From: Armatimonadota bacterium
GTDB taxonomy: Bacteria > Bacillota > Desulfotomaculia > Desulfotomaculales > Nap2-2B
NCBI GenBank assembly: GCA_023511535.1
Contig: JAIMBK010000024.1
Location: 1-42,117 of the forward strand
Length of the DNA: 42,117 nucleotides
Direction of reading: 5' to 3'
The notes under the pieces are model-generated. The model saw only the letters and a list, made by a program, of their open reading frames with translations, was not told the DNA's origin and did not search any database. The position numbers and the translations under genes were made by a program. Positions 28,692-37,341 of the stretch are shown one piece after another; position 1 is the stretch's first letter, and each line of letters begins with the position of its first letter.

Positions 28692-28728
28692 CGGAGGTTA
28701 TTTAAAACCTCCGTTTCCGGGACGGAGG
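28692..28728 (-). terminator. Terminator-like alternating hairpins between sleB and ypeB
   Basis: Three six-base blocks: CGGAGG (28692-28697), CCTCCG (28708-28713) and CGGAGG (28723-28728). On the minus strand the last two form a hairpin followed by TTTT, a terminator; the middle block can instead pair with the first block, which would remove the terminator. This layout could tune how much ypeB is transcribed after sleB. Confidence 0.6.
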
Positions 28729-28735
28729 AGCTTCT

Positions 28736-29440
28736 TTAGCGGGCGAAGACGTGCCTGCCGATCTGCGTCAGGATGTTTCTCGTCCAGATCCAGGGATTCA
28801 CCAGCTTGGCCGGGTTCCAGAAGTAAAGGGCGCCGCCGGTCGGGTCCCACCCGCTCATGGCCAGCATCGCCGCGCGCAGCGATTCTTCGGTGACCGGCCG
28901 GTTGTATTGCCCGTTGCTGACCGATTCAAAGGCGTGCGGCTGATAAATTATCCCCGCTAAGGAATGGGGGAAGGCGGCGCTGCGCAGGCGATTTATAATT
29001 ACCGCCCCTACCGCCACCTTGCCGGTGAAAGGCTCGTCTGCCGCTTCTCCTTCAATTACCCTGGCCAGCAGATAAATGTCACCCCGGTTGCTAATTCCGC
29101 GGGAAACGTCCGCCGGTTCCGGAGGCGCGTAATCAAAGGTGGGAGAAAAGCCCAGGGCTTCCCAGGTCGTCGGCCCCACTACGCCGTCCGGAACAAGACC
29201 GTTGTACCGCTGAAAAAGGATTACCGCCTGCTGGGTTTCACTGCCGTAATAGCCGTCAAGCGGGCCGGTATAGTACCCCCACGCGCTGAGCTGGCTTTGC
29301 AGGCGGTAAACGTCGTCGCCGGAAAGCCCCCAGTAAAGGGAACGGTCCTGGGCGTAGGCCGCAGGGCAGGCGAAGAATACCCCGGCCAGAAAGACGAAGA
29401 CCAGCAGCCCGGTGCCTATTTTTTGCCTGGCCAAAAGCAA
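28736..29440 (-). CDS. sleB: Spore cortex-lytic enzyme SleB
   Basis: 234 residues: signal peptide (about 1-30, LLVFVFLAGVFFACPAAYAQ), a PG_binding_1 domain (about 35-92, with repeats of the GDDVYRLQSQL and DGVVGPTTWEAL type), and a C-terminal SleB hydrolase domain (about 120-234) with the catalytic Glu in ARVIEGEAADEPFTGK and the conserved ALYFWNPAK. It is a lytic transglycosylase that cuts muramic-delta-lactam cortex peptidoglycan at germination. The cognate PdaA-like enzyme that makes the lactam is encoded 2.2 kb away. Confidence 0.96.
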   Translation of the reverse strand: MLLARQKIGTGLLVFVFLAGVFFACPAAYAQDRSLYWGLSGDDVYRLQSQLSAWGYYTGPLDGYYGSETQQAVILFQRYNGLVPDGVVGPTTWEALGFSPTFDYAPPEPADVSRGISNRGDIYLLARVIEGEAADEPFTGKVAVGAVIINRLRSAAFPHSLAGIIYQPHAFESVSNGQYNRPVTEESLRAAMLAMSGWDPTGGALYFWNPAKLVNPWIWTRNILTQIGRHVFAR

Positions 29441-29781
29441 TGACCCCCTCGAAAATAGTCGTCGGTCGTCGCATCGCGAGCCTCGCCGGGCGGCTTCAGT
29501 TTTAGAATGCGAAATCGATGCTAACTATAGTTTGCATTAAAAACCAGTTGAATATGTAAGGATTTTATATTAAAAACGGGGTTTTTCCGTTGTTTATATT
29601 TGCCCCGGCCTGACGCCCTAAACTGAGAGATCTGGATAGACGACCGGGAATACTTATTCCTGGCGGCCTGGTATTTTCGAGAGGAAGGGAAGAATTTATC
29701 CTCCTTGAAGGGCCGGTTTGTAAATGCTATAATTGATTGATGCTTTGATCTTTCTTCTTTAAGTAGGGCGGGAGCAAGGAA
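29441..29781. other. Divergent region between sleB and lepA
   Basis: 341 bases without a gene. It contains a short TCGTCGG heptamer tract (29454-29475), a 17-base fragment shared with the octamer element (29636-29652) and AT-rich DNA (29520-29600, 29700-29765) likely holding the sleB and lepA promoters. No clear promoter pair could be assigned. Confidence 0.55.
29636..29652. repeat. Fragment of the octamer-repeat element, copy 4
   Basis: Seventeen bases starting ATAGACGACCGGG are identical to 8698-8714 in copy 2, and the following TATTTTCGAGAGG resembles the end of copy 1 (4560-4570). The octamer arms themselves are missing. Confidence 0.6.
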
Positions 29782-31590
29782 ATGAGCGCAAATCAAAAGT
29801 CCATCCGCAACTTTTGCATTATTGCCCACATCGACCACGGAAAATCGACCCTGGCCGACCGGCTTTTGGAATTTACCGGTGCGTTGACCCGGCGGGAAAT
29901 GGTGGAACAGGTTCTGGACCAGATGGACCTGGAGCGCGAGCGGGGGATCACCATCAAGGCCAAGGCGGTGCGCCTCGTCTACCGGGCTAAGGACGGCCGG
30001 GAGTACCAGTTGAACCTGATTGACACCCCCGGCCACGTCGACTTTTCCTACGAAGTGTCGCGCAGCCTCGCCGCCTGCGAGGGGGCCTTGCTGGTGGTGG
30101 ACGCCGCTCAGGGGGTCGAGGCCCAGACCCTGGCCAACGCCTACCTGGCGATGGAAAACGACCTGGAACTGATCCCGGTGATCAATAAAATTGACCTCCC
30201 CAACGCCGAAACGGAGCGCGTGAAAAGGGAAATCGAGGACGTCCTGGGCCTGGATTCCGCCGGGGCCATTCTGGCTTCGGCCAAACTGGGCACCGGGGTG
30301 GAGGAAATCCTGGAGAGTATCGTCTCCCGGATCCCGCCCCCCGGGGGTGACGCGACGGCCCCCTTAAAGGCGCTGATTTTCGACTCCCACTACGATCCTT
30401 ATAAAGGCGTCATTGCCTACGTGCGCGTAGTGGACGGCTGCTTCCGGCCGGGGATGGTCATCAAGATGATGGCTTCCGGAAAGGAATTTGAGGTGAGCGA
30501 CTTAGGGGTCTTTCGCCCGGCCATGACGGCGGTCGATATACTGCGGGCCGGCGAAGTGGGCTTCATCGCGGCGGGAATCAAAAACGTCAAGGACGCCCGG
30601 GTGGGGGATACGATCACCGAAGCGGTCCGCCCGGCCGACAAGCCTTTACCCGGCTACCGGCGGGCGACGCCGATGGTTTACTGCGGCCTCTATCCCGTGG
30701 ATACGATTAATTACGAAGATTTGCGCGAGGCTTTAGAAAAACTCCAGCTCAACGACGCTTCCCTGGTGTTTGAGCCGGAGACCTCGGAGGCTTTGGGCTT
30801 CGGCTTCCGGTGCGGTTTTTTGGGCCTTTTGCACATGGAAATCGTCCAGGAGCGCCTGGAAAGGGAATACCGGCTGGACCTGATTACCACCGCGCCTAAC
30901 GTTGTCTACAGGGTAACGACTACGACGAAAGAGGCGCTTTTCATCGAAAACCCCGCAAAACTGCCGCCGGCAGGGAAAATCGAAAAAATGGAAGAGCCCT
31001 TTGTAGCGGCCACGATCATGCTGCCCAGGGATTACATCGGGGCGGTGATGGAACTCTGCCAGGAGCGGCGCGGGATTTTTAAAAACATGGAATACCTGGG
31101 CGAAAACCGCGTTGTGCTCTCCTATGAGCTCCCGTTAAGCGAAATTATCTACGACTTCTTTGATCAGTTAAAGTCGCGCACCCGCGGGTACGCTTCCCTG
31201 GATTACGAGCTGGCGGGGTACCGGGAAAGCGACCTGGTCAAGCTGGACATCCTGGTAAACGGGGAACCGGTGGATGCGCTGACCTGCATTGTGCACCGGG
31301 GGAAGGCTTACGCCCGCGGGCGGCAGCTGGTGGAGAGGCTGCGCAGCCTGATCCCCCGCCAGTTATTCGACGTGCCGGTCCAGGCGGCGATCGGCAGCCG
31401 GGTGATCGCCCGGGAGACGATCAAGGCCCGGCGCAAGGATGTTTTGGCCAAGTGTTACGGCGGCGACGTCACCCGCAAGCGCAAACTGCTGGAAAAACAA
31501 AAGGAAGGCAAAAAGCGCATGAAGCAGGTGGGGAACGTAGAAATCCCCCAGGAAGCGTTTATGGCCGTGTTGAATATTGCGGATAAGTGA
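29782..31590 (+). CDS. lepA: Elongation factor 4 (LepA)
   Basis: 602 residues, standard length. A translational GTPase that back-translocates or remodels stalled ribosomes. GTPase motifs: [13 protein letters not shown] (P-loop), [14 protein letters not shown]. The C-terminal LepA-specific domain (about 490-600) with [20 protein letters not shown] is intact. GGGAGCAAGGA precedes the ATG. In many Clostridia lepA lies next to spore genes such as spoIIP and gpr; here it lies between sleB and a pdaA-like gene. Confidence 0.98.
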   Translation: MSANQKSIRNFCIIAHIDHGKSTLADRLLEFTGALTRREMVEQVLDQMDLERERGITIKAKAVRLVYRAKDGREYQLNLIDTPGHVDFSYEVSRSLAACEGALLVVDAAQGVEAQTLANAYLAMENDLELIPVINKIDLPNAETERVKREIEDVLGLDSAGAILASAKLGTGVEEILESIVSRIPPPGGDATAPLKALIFDSHYDPYKGVIAYVRVVDGCFRPGMVIKMMASGKEFEVSDLGVFRPAMTAVDILRAGEVGFIAAGIKNVKDARVGDTITEAVRPADKPLPGYRRATPMVYCGLYPVDTINYEDLREALEKLQLNDASLVFEPETSEALGFGFRCGFLGLLHMEIVQERLEREYRLDLITTAPNVVYRVTTTTKEALFIENPAKLPPAGKIEKMEEPFVAATIMLPRDYIGAVMELCQERRGIFKNMEYLGENRVVLSYELPLSEIIYDFFDQLKSRTRGYASLDYELAGYRESDLVKLDILVNGEPVDALTCIVHRGKAYARGRQLVERLRSLIPRQLFDVPVQAAIGSRVIARETIKARRKDVLAKCYGGDVTRKRKLLEKQKEGKKRMKQVGNVEIPQEAFMAVLNIADK

Positions 31591-31644
31591 AGGAAGGGCG
31601 GACGATTGCCGCAATTGTTGCGGAGGACCGCCGGTAATGATTTA

Positions 31645-32589
31645 TTATCCGCTTTTCTTCACCAGGTCGTCCAGGGTTTTAAAAGTGTATCCCTGGGCTT
31701 TCATATCTTTTAAGATTCTTTCCAGCGCCTCCGTATTGTCCTTGGAAACGGCGTGCAGCAGGATAATTGCGCCGTTGTGGAGGTTGTTCATCACCGACTG
31801 GTAAGCCTCTTCGGCACCGCCGGGCATGGGCACCCAGTCCACCAGGGCCAGGCTCCAGAAGATATTGTAGTAGCCCATTTCCCTGGTTTCGGCCAGCGTA
31901 CGTTCACTGTATTCACCCTTGGGGGGGCGCAGGTAAACCATTTTTTGGCCGGTCAGCCTGAAAAATTCCTCCGCGAGCTGATCCACTTCCTTTTTAATTT
32001 GCTCTTTGCTTAAATCCGGCAGACTGGGGTGGTTCACCGTGTGGTTGCCCACGATGTGCCCCTCGGCCACCATCCTTTTCACCAGTTCGGGCTGCGACTT
32101 CAGGTAGTGGCCGGTAATGAAAAAGGCGGCCGGGACCTTTTGCTCTTTTAAAATGTCCAGGATTTTGGGGGTATAGCCGTTTTCGTACCCCTCGTCGAAG
32201 GTGAGGTAAACCGCTTTTTGGTGCGTGTCTCCGATCCAATAGGCGTCGTATTTGGCCAGCAGACTGGCAATTCCCTTCGGCACTTCCGGTGTCTGGTGGT
32301 TGTTGTTTCGTTTAATGCCCCACCCGTACCGTTTGTTCGATAAGTTGCCGGCGGCCGGTTTGGCGGCGGGTGCGCTGCTGCCGGATGAACCAACCCTTTC
32401 CCCGCCCGGATCGCCCGGATTGTCCCGGGCTTGCTTGACCGGGCCGGCCGGGGGGTGACTGGTCGCACCCGGGTTGTAGATTTCCTGCATAGTAGATGGC
32501 CGGGCGTTTGAAAAGTAATGTTTGTCGGCGCCGAAAGCCACCCCGGCGATCAGCGCGATTCCGGCTGCCGCTAACCAGATTTTTTTCAC
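31645..32589 (-). CDS. PdaA-like polysaccharide deacetylase
   Basis: 314 residues: N-terminal membrane anchor or signal (about 1-20), a Pro/Gly/Ser-rich linker (to about 100) and a NodB deacetylase domain (about 120-310). Motifs: YLTFDEGYENGYT (TFDE rather than TFDD, typical of PdaA), HTVNHPS metal-binding His pair, and RPPKGEYSERTL. PdaA removes N-acetyl from MurNAc, leading to the muramic-delta-lactam of spore cortex that SleB recognises. It converges with lepA. An alternative is a related sporulation deacetylase; the TFDEGYENG stretch favours PdaA. Confidence 0.87.
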   Translation of the reverse strand: MKKIWLAAAGIALIAGVAFGADKHYFSNARPSTMQEIYNPGATSHPPAGPVKQARDNPGDPGGERVGSSGSSAPAAKPAAGNLSNKRYGWGIKRNNNHQTPEVPKGIASLLAKYDAYWIGDTHQKAVYLTFDEGYENGYTPKILDILKEQKVPAAFFITGHYLKSQPELVKRMVAEGHIVGNHTVNHPSLPDLSKEQIKKEVDQLAEEFFRLTGQKMVYLRPPKGEYSERTLAETREMGYYNIFWSLALVDWVPMPGGAEEAYQSVMNNLHNGAIILLHAVSKDNTEALERILKDMKAQGYTFKTLDDLVKKSG

Positions 32590-32934
32590 TTTCGCTCCGT
32601 CCCCCTTTGCAAACTAGCATGAACAAAAGAAACTGCCTTTATTCTTTTCTCTTTCGACAAATGTTGATGTTTTCCTGGGGTCGTTTGAAACAAACAGAAA
32701 AAACTGTTGCCAGTTCACATAAATTTAGTTAAAATAGGGGTAAACGCAGAAGCGGGGGAAGAACGGCAATCCAGACGGTTTTTTGTCATTAACATTTTTC
32801 CGGTTTTTCCGGATTTACTTTTACCCCGGAAGGATGGTATAAAGGCAGGAGCAGGCAAACGGAGGTGGGAATATATTTTTTAATTTTTTGAAATTTGCAT
32901 TTCGCGAAAAATAATTTTGAAAAGGGTGAGGGCC
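32590..32934. other. Divergent region between pdaA-like gene and the sigma-54 activator
   Basis: 345 bases, AT-rich, no gene seen. It contains a promoter candidate for the activator (32707-32735). No sigma-54 (-24/-12) element was recognised. Confidence 0.55.
32707..32735 (+). promoter_or_regulatory. Candidate promoter of the sigma-54 activator gene
   Basis: TTGCCA at 32707-32712, 17-base spacer, TAAAAT at 32730-32735. About 200 bases before the start codon. Confidence 0.45.
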
Positions 32935-34317
32935 GTGCGACCATTCTTAAAATTACCTTCCATCAGTGAGGCCGAGATGTTTCACAGCATCCTCGACACC
33001 TTGCACGAAGGGGTCGTTGTAATGGCCGCCGACAGCACCATTGTCTACGCCAATCCTGCCTATTCGCGCATTCTCGGCGTTCCGGTGAACAAGGTAATCG
33101 GCAAAAAATGCTGCGATATCGAGCCGGCGGCGAAATGCCTGCAATCCCTGGCAACAAAACAGCCGATCAAAGACCAGTACGAAATCGTTCAATCCGTTGG
33201 TGTACCGATTGTCTTCAGTACGAACTGCCTCTTTCACAACGGTGAATTAATCGGGATTTGCAGCGTTTTCCGTGATATCAGCGAAATCGTCAGCTTAAAT
33301 AAAAAAGTGGCGGAATTGAAACACCAGTTAAACCAGTACGGGCGCAGTTCCCTGCCCGACAGTTTTGCTCCCCTGATCGGCCGCCACCCCAGTTTTGTCC
33401 AGGCCCTGAAGCTGGCCGCGCAGGTGGCGCCCTCGGAGACGACCGTTTTGATCCAGGGGGAAAGCGGCGTGGGGAAGGAATTGCTGGCGCGGGCCATTCA
33501 CCAGGCCAGCCGGCGCAAACACAAACCCTTCGTGACGGTGAATTGCGCAGCCCTGCCCGAAACCCTCTTTGAAAGCGAACTTTTCGGGTATGCGGGAGGT
33601 GCCTTTACCGGCGCCAAAGCCGGCGGCAAGCAGGGCAAGTTTCATCTGGCCGACGGGGGAACCCTTTTCCTGGATGAAGTGGGGGAAATCCCCCTCTCGC
33701 TTCAGGCCAAGCTCCTGCGGGTGCTTCAGGAAGGGGAGGTGGAGAGGCTCGGCTCGGTAAAGCCGGAGAAAGTAAATACGCGGATTATTGCCGCCACCAA
33801 TGCCGACCTGGAAGCAATGGTGGCGAGAGGCGCCTTTCGCCAGGACTTATTTTACCGTCTTAATGTCATTTGTATCCGGCTGCCGGCCTTGCGCGAACAC
33901 CCCGAGGACATCTCCCTGATCGCCCAGGCGATCCTGGAAGAAATCAACCAGGTGAATAACCGGAATTTAGCTTTCAGTCAGGAGGTTATGGATCTTTTTA
34001 CCGCTTATCACTGGCCGGGAAACGTGCGGGAGCTGCAGAACGTAATCCGGCACGCCAGCCTGGTGGCCGCGGAGCGGACGATCGGCGTGGCCAACCTGCC
34101 GTCATACCTGCTGGAGCGCCTGAGCAAGCAGGTTCACGACCAGGACAGCCGGGCCGCCATCGAGCGCGCCCTGAAGCTGTACACGGAAGGAGCCGAACAG
34201 GAGGCGATCGTCGAGGCCCTGCGCCTGGCCAACAACAACCGTTCGCAGGCCATGGACCTGCTGAAAATCAGCCGGCGCACCTTTTATAAGAAGCTGAAAA
34301 AATATAACCTGCTGTAG
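32935..34317 (+). CDS. PAS-domain sigma-54-dependent transcriptional activator
   Basis: About 460 residues: PAS sensor (about 15-120, EGVVVMAADSTIVYANPAYSR), AAA+ domain (about 145-370) with Walker A GESGVGKE, the sigma-54-contacting GAFTGA loop (about 222), Walker B TLFLDEVGE and arginine-finger region, and a C-terminal Fis-type helix-turn-helix (NNRSQAMDLLKISRRTFYKKL). It opens promoters used by RNA polymerase with SigL/RpoN. No receiver domain, so it is not a two-component regulator; it likely senses a small molecule or redox state through PAS (there is a CC pair at about residue 58). The frame opens at TTG 32917, but AAGGGTGAGG lies between that and the GTG at 32935, which I prefer. Targets unknown; the nearby symporter operon is a candidate. 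Confidence 0.92.
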   Translation: MRPFLKLPSISEAEMFHSILDTLHEGVVVMAADSTIVYANPAYSRILGVPVNKVIGKKCCDIEPAAKCLQSLATKQPIKDQYEIVQSVGVPIVFSTNCLFHNGELIGICSVFRDISEIVSLNKKVAELKHQLNQYGRSSLPDSFAPLIGRHPSFVQALKLAAQVAPSETTVLIQGESGVGKELLARAIHQASRRKHKPFVTVNCAALPETLFESELFGYAGGAFTGAKAGGKQGKFHLADGGTLFLDEVGEIPLSLQAKLLRVLQEGEVERLGSVKPEKVNTRIIAATNADLEAMVARGAFRQDLFYRLNVICIRLPALREHPEDISLIAQAILEEINQVNNRNLAFSQEVMDLFTAYHWPGNVRELQNVIRHASLVAAERTIGVANLPSYLLERLSKQVHDQDSRAAIERALKLYTEGAEQEAIVEALRLANNNRSQAMDLLKISRRTFYKKLKKYNLL

Positions 34318-34341
34318 CCCCCTTTGCGTTTACGTTTTCCG

Positions 34342-34647
34342 TCAGCGTTTGGGGGTTTGCCGGTTGACCAGACGGAAGTGGAGTTCCGAAAATAAATACA
34401 TACTGGCCAAAGGAATGCCCAGCCCGACGAGGGCGCCCAGCATAATGTTTTTGGAAAGGTCCAGGCCGGCGAAGTACAACAGAAAATTGATGCCCACCCC
34501 GACCAAAAAATAGGGCATGAAAAGCTTACTTTTCCGGTAGAGCTTTTCCCATTCCGCTTTGTCTTCCTCGGAATCAAACTCGTAGCGGCGGTATTTGCCG
34601 GGCCCGACCTTGACGTCCAGCGCAGGTTTTTGTTTTGGTTTGGTCAT
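34342..34647 (-). CDS. Small membrane protein, two TM segments
   Basis: 101 residues. A charged N-terminal part with KVGPGKYRRYEFDSEEDKAEW is followed by two membrane segments (about 44-62 and 67-88) joined by a short loop (DLSKN). No family recognised with certainty. Weak SD before the ATG. It lies between the sigma-54 activator and the symporter operon, separated from the latter by a strong hairpin. Confidence 0.6.
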   Translation of the reverse strand: MTKPKQKPALDVKVGPGKYRRYEFDSEEDKAEWEKLYRKSKLFMPYFLVGVGINFLLYFAGLDLSKNIMLGALVGLGIPLASMYLFSELHFRLVNRQTPKR

Positions 34648-34773
34648 TTCTGCTCGCCCGCCTTTAGAAAAATGTTTTTTGCTTCCATCCAGAGCCTTCG
34701 CAAAAATTTTTCGCTATTGAACATGATTCAACGCGCAAAGAATCCGGAAAAAGGGATTCAGGAAAAGAACCTG

Positions 34774-34816
34774 GAAAGTGGATGCTTCCTTAACCGTTAA
34801 GGAAGCATCCACTTTC
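34774..34816 (-). terminator. 20-bp perfect hairpin (terminator of symporter operon)
   Basis: GAAAGTGGATGCTTCCTTAA (34774-34793) and its exact complement (34797-34816) with a CCG loop. It lies 38 bases past the symporter stop. T-rich DNA follows on the plus strand and A-rich flanks precede it, so it may act in both directions. Confidence 0.8.
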
Positions 34817-34854
34817 TTTAACTTTTTATATTCCGCGTCCGGCAAAACTCCTGC

Positions 34855-36474
34855 TTAATCCTGGCGCAAATCCAGGGAATATTTCTGGATCGTTTCCGGT
34901 TTTGCCGGTTTGGTCAGCAGGGACACGATAATGAAGAAGATAAACGCCACGGGGATCCAGAAGTCCTGGTGACCGGTGGTGATCTTCCAGCCGAAGGCTT
35001 TATTCAGGAAGAACCAGTGCGGGCTGCCCAGGGCGGATTTTGCATAGAGCCAGGTAACGAAGGTCAGGACGGTGAAAATACACGTCGTCCACAGGTGCGC
35101 CGCCTTGGTGGCCCGGTCCCACCAGATGCCCAGCACCAGCCCCGGACCGACGGAGGCGATGATCACCACGAAGGCCCACCCGGAAAGGTCCAGGACCATG
35201 GCCGGGGGATTTAAAGCAATAAGAAAGCAGATAATCAGCACGATGGTGTTCCACAGGCGCATGGCCGCCACCGGGTTTTCTGTGGCCCACTTGTTTTTGC
35301 AGATTTTGATCATCCAGTCCCGGCCCAGGATCACCTGCGTGACCACCAGCCAGCCGGCCACGGTGGACATGGCCACACTCAGGCCCCCGGCCACCAGCAG
35401 GCCCAGCAGCCAGGGCTGCCCTAAAGCCTGGGTGGCGGCAACCATGGTGTAGTCGGTGATCGCGGCGGCGTTGGTCCCGTATACATTTTTCAAGTGCCCC
35501 AGAACGTCCATGGCGGACTTGGCGTTGATTTGGGCTGCAATCGGGGATATTTTTTCCAGAATGACTTTTGACGCGGTGCCGATGATGATCAGGCCCCAGT
35601 ACATGGCGCCGCCCAGCAGGGAGCACCAGAACATGGAACGGCGGGCGGTATTGATGTCCATGGTGGTAAAGAAGCGGACCACCGTGTAGGGCATGGTGGC
35701 AAAGCCGTAGTGCCAGACGAAGAAGAAGCTCACCAGGCCGGTCCAGCTGGCCATCAAGGGGCTGGAGGCGCCCTGCGAGGAGTGCGGCGGCAGGAAAAAC
35801 TTCGGGTTGTTGGTGGCCACGGCCTCGGTTAGGCCGTTGAAGCCGCCGAAAGTGACCAGGATGACGATGGCCACGCAGACGGCGGCGATGGCCATCATCA
35901 CTCCCTGGAAGGCGTTGGACCAGGTGGTGGAAACCATTCCGCCCAGGTAAACGTAGAACAGCACCACCAGCGCCGCAATAACCAGCGACCAGAAGAAAGG
36001 AATCTGCAAAATGGCCATCATGAAGAGCGCCGTGCCGATCAGCGCCAGGGTGACGTACAGGATGCCCGTGATGATTACGGGGATGGTGGTAATGATCCGG
36101 ACGACGTTGTTTTCGTCGTCGTACCGGTCGCAATAATAATCGGTGAAGGAAACCGGCGCGTATTTACGCAGGGGGGCGGCGGTCAGCATGGAGGCGATGG
36201 GCATGCCGAGGATGATGGCAATCATCGCCCACCAGAAAGAGTACCCCAGCAGGAAGACGAAGGCGGGCAGCCCTAAAAAGCTGGCCGGGCTCAAGTAGGT
36301 GGACGCCAGGGCGGCCCCGTTCACGAAGGCGCCCACTTTGCGCCCCGCCACCATGTATTCCGTCGGGCTTAGCGAGGCTTTCCGGGAGAACCACCCGATG
36401 GCAATCATAATTGCAAAATAAACGAGGGCAAAAGCAACGACGACCGGATGAACCTGACCTACTCCTGCTCCCAT
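34855..36474 (-). CDS. Sodium:solute symporter (SSS family, ActP-like)
   Basis: 539 residues with about 13 membrane segments. The layout matches sodium/solute symporters (VVVAFALVYFAIMIAIGWFSRK, then SPTEYMVAGRKVG with the GR motif at the first cytoplasmic loop; ASTYLSPASFLGLPAFVF resembles the Na+-site helix). It most resembles the acetate/monocarboxylate branch, but the substrate is not settled. It starts three bases after the stop of a small membrane gene with GGAAGGGGGAC as SD, so the two are translationally linked. A carboxylate importer would suit a sulfate reducer using acetate or lactate; this is inference. Confidence 0.9.
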   Translation of the reverse strand: MGAGVGQVHPVVVAFALVYFAIMIAIGWFSRKASLSPTEYMVAGRKVGAFVNGAALASTYLSPASFLGLPAFVFLLGYSFWWAMIAIILGMPIASMLTAAPLRKYAPVSFTDYYCDRYDDENNVVRIITTIPVIITGILYVTLALIGTALFMMAILQIPFFWSLVIAALVVLFYVYLGGMVSTTWSNAFQGVMMAIAAVCVAIVILVTFGGFNGLTEAVATNNPKFFLPPHSSQGASSPLMASWTGLVSFFFVWHYGFATMPYTVVRFFTTMDINTARRSMFWCSLLGGAMYWGLIIIGTASKVILEKISPIAAQINAKSAMDVLGHLKNVYGTNAAAITDYTMVAATQALGQPWLLGLLVAGGLSVAMSTVAGWLVVTQVILGRDWMIKICKNKWATENPVAAMRLWNTIVLIICFLIALNPPAMVLDLSGWAFVVIIASVGPGLVLGIWWDRATKAAHLWTTCIFTVLTFVTWLYAKSALGSPHWFFLNKAFGWKITTGHQDFWIPVAFIFFIIVSLLTKPAKPETIQKYSLDLRQD

Positions 36475-36477
36475 CTT

Positions 36478-36717
36478 CTAGTCCCCCTTCCGCTTTTTCG
36501 CAGCCTGTTCCGGTACGTAATACCACAGCCAGGCCAGAAACATGGCGAAAATCCAGCACATAAAGAAGTCTCCGTAAACAAAAGGCGCCGGGATGCCGAA
36601 AATTTTAGTGTGAATCGTGCCCGCGTCGCTGGCGATTTCCCAGATCCAGAAGATAATCGACAGGCCGTACATAAGCAGCAGACCCCACCAGAAAACGGGA
36701 TCCATTCCCTTGAACAT
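36478..36717 (-). CDS. Small membrane partner of the symporter
   Basis: 79 residues with two membrane segments (about 8-27 and 48-67) and a basic C-terminus (EQAAKKRKGD). GAGGGGTGAG ahead of the ATG. It is the first gene of a two-gene unit with the symporter, spaced by three bases. Small two-TM proteins often precede SSS transporters (DUF485/DUF997-like or YhdT-like accessories), but I cannot assign the family with confidence. Confidence 0.75.
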   Translation of the reverse strand: MFKGMDPVFWWGLLLMYGLSIIFWIWEIASDAGTIHTKIFGIPAPFVYGDFFMCWIFAMFLAWLWYYVPEQAAKKRKGD

Positions 36718-36998
36718 TTATCTCACCCCTCAAGATAATAATCAGACATTTCATTAAAAAGATAATTTAGTCGCTATAATGCCGTTTTTTAAATCCCAGC
36801 TCTCCTGGTTCCCACCTCCCTGAAATGCGCTTGTCATCCGTTCGCTGAACCATTCACTTATGTTCGGTTATTCTCCCTCCTTTTTAATTCATAATTTATA
36901 CTTTTAATTATTTAATGTCTAACAGCAAAATTCATACCACACAAAATATAATGAAATATATGAGATTTATTAAATAGATTTGTTTACCCGCTGAAGAA

Positions 36999-37012
36999 AG
37001 TATACGTATACT
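36999..37012. promoter_or_regulatory. 14-base perfect palindrome, possible operator
   Basis: AGTATACGTATACT reads the same on both strands and sits between the divergent symporter operon and tRNA operon. Short perfect palindromes of this size often bind dimeric repressors; no regulator is identified. Confidence 0.4.
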
Positions 37013-37067
37013 GATGTTTACCCCTGGATACCAGGACAGGCAATGTTCCGGACCGCCGATTTACATA

Positions 37068-37096
37068 TTGACAGGGCCAGGATTTTTTGCTATTAT
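37068..37096 (+). promoter_or_regulatory. Strong sigma-A promoter of the tRNA cluster
   Basis: Perfect TTGACA at 37068-37073, 17-base spacer, TATTAT at 37091-37096. It lies 55 bases before tRNA-Thr. Confidence 0.85.
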
Positions 37097-37150
37097 AAAT
37101 ATGCGTTTGCAAGACGCGAAATTCTTTGCTCTTTTTTAAAGAGGTTTGTT

Positions 37151-37227
37151 GCCGGCGTAGCTCAACTGGCAGAGCGGCTGATTTGTAATCAGCAGGTTTG
37201 TGGGTTCAAGTCCCACCGTCGGCTCCA
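37151..37227 (+). tRNA. tRNA-Thr (anticodon TGT)
   Basis: Acceptor stem GCCGGCG pairs with CGTCGGC, anticodon stem GCTGA/TCAGC with loop TTTGTAA (anticodon TGT, reading ACA), T-arm GTGGG TTCAAGT CCCAC. CCA is encoded (37225-37227). Confidence 0.95.
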
Positions 37228-37250
37228 ACCTCTCACCTCCCACATTCCAT
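37228..37250. repeat. Heptamer tract in the tRNA-Thr / tRNA-Tyr spacer
   Basis: ACC TCTCACC TCCCACA TTCCAT in seven-base register, matching the arm at 37402-37445. The spacer between the two tRNAs consists almost only of this. Confidence 0.55.
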
Positions 37251-37252
37251 AC

Positions 37253-37338
37253 GGAGGGGTTCCCGAGTGGTCAAAGGGAGCAGACTGTAAATCTGCCGGC
37301 TGTCGCCTTCGTAGGTTCGAATCCTACCCCCTCCACCA
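37253..37338 (+). tRNA. tRNA-Tyr (anticodon GTA)
   Basis: Type II tRNA with long variable arm (86 bases). Acceptor GGAGGGG with CCCCTCC, anticodon loop CTGTAAA (GTA), T-arm GTAGG TTCGAAT CCTAC, encoded CCA at 37336-37338. Confidence 0.95.
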
Positions 37339-37341
37339 ACT

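Larger units (their letters stand above)
36718..37150. other. Intergenic region between symporter operon and tRNA cluster
   Basis: 433 bases, strongly AT-rich, no gene seen. It holds the likely minus-strand promoter of the symporter operon (not assigned), a 14-base palindrome AGTATACGTATACT (36999-37012) and the tRNA promoter (37068-37096). Confidence 0.6.

Noticed and set aside
35000-36133. 377-codon frame on the same strand as the symporter, in another frame
   Set aside because: Arg/His/Gly-rich shadow of the symporter gene.
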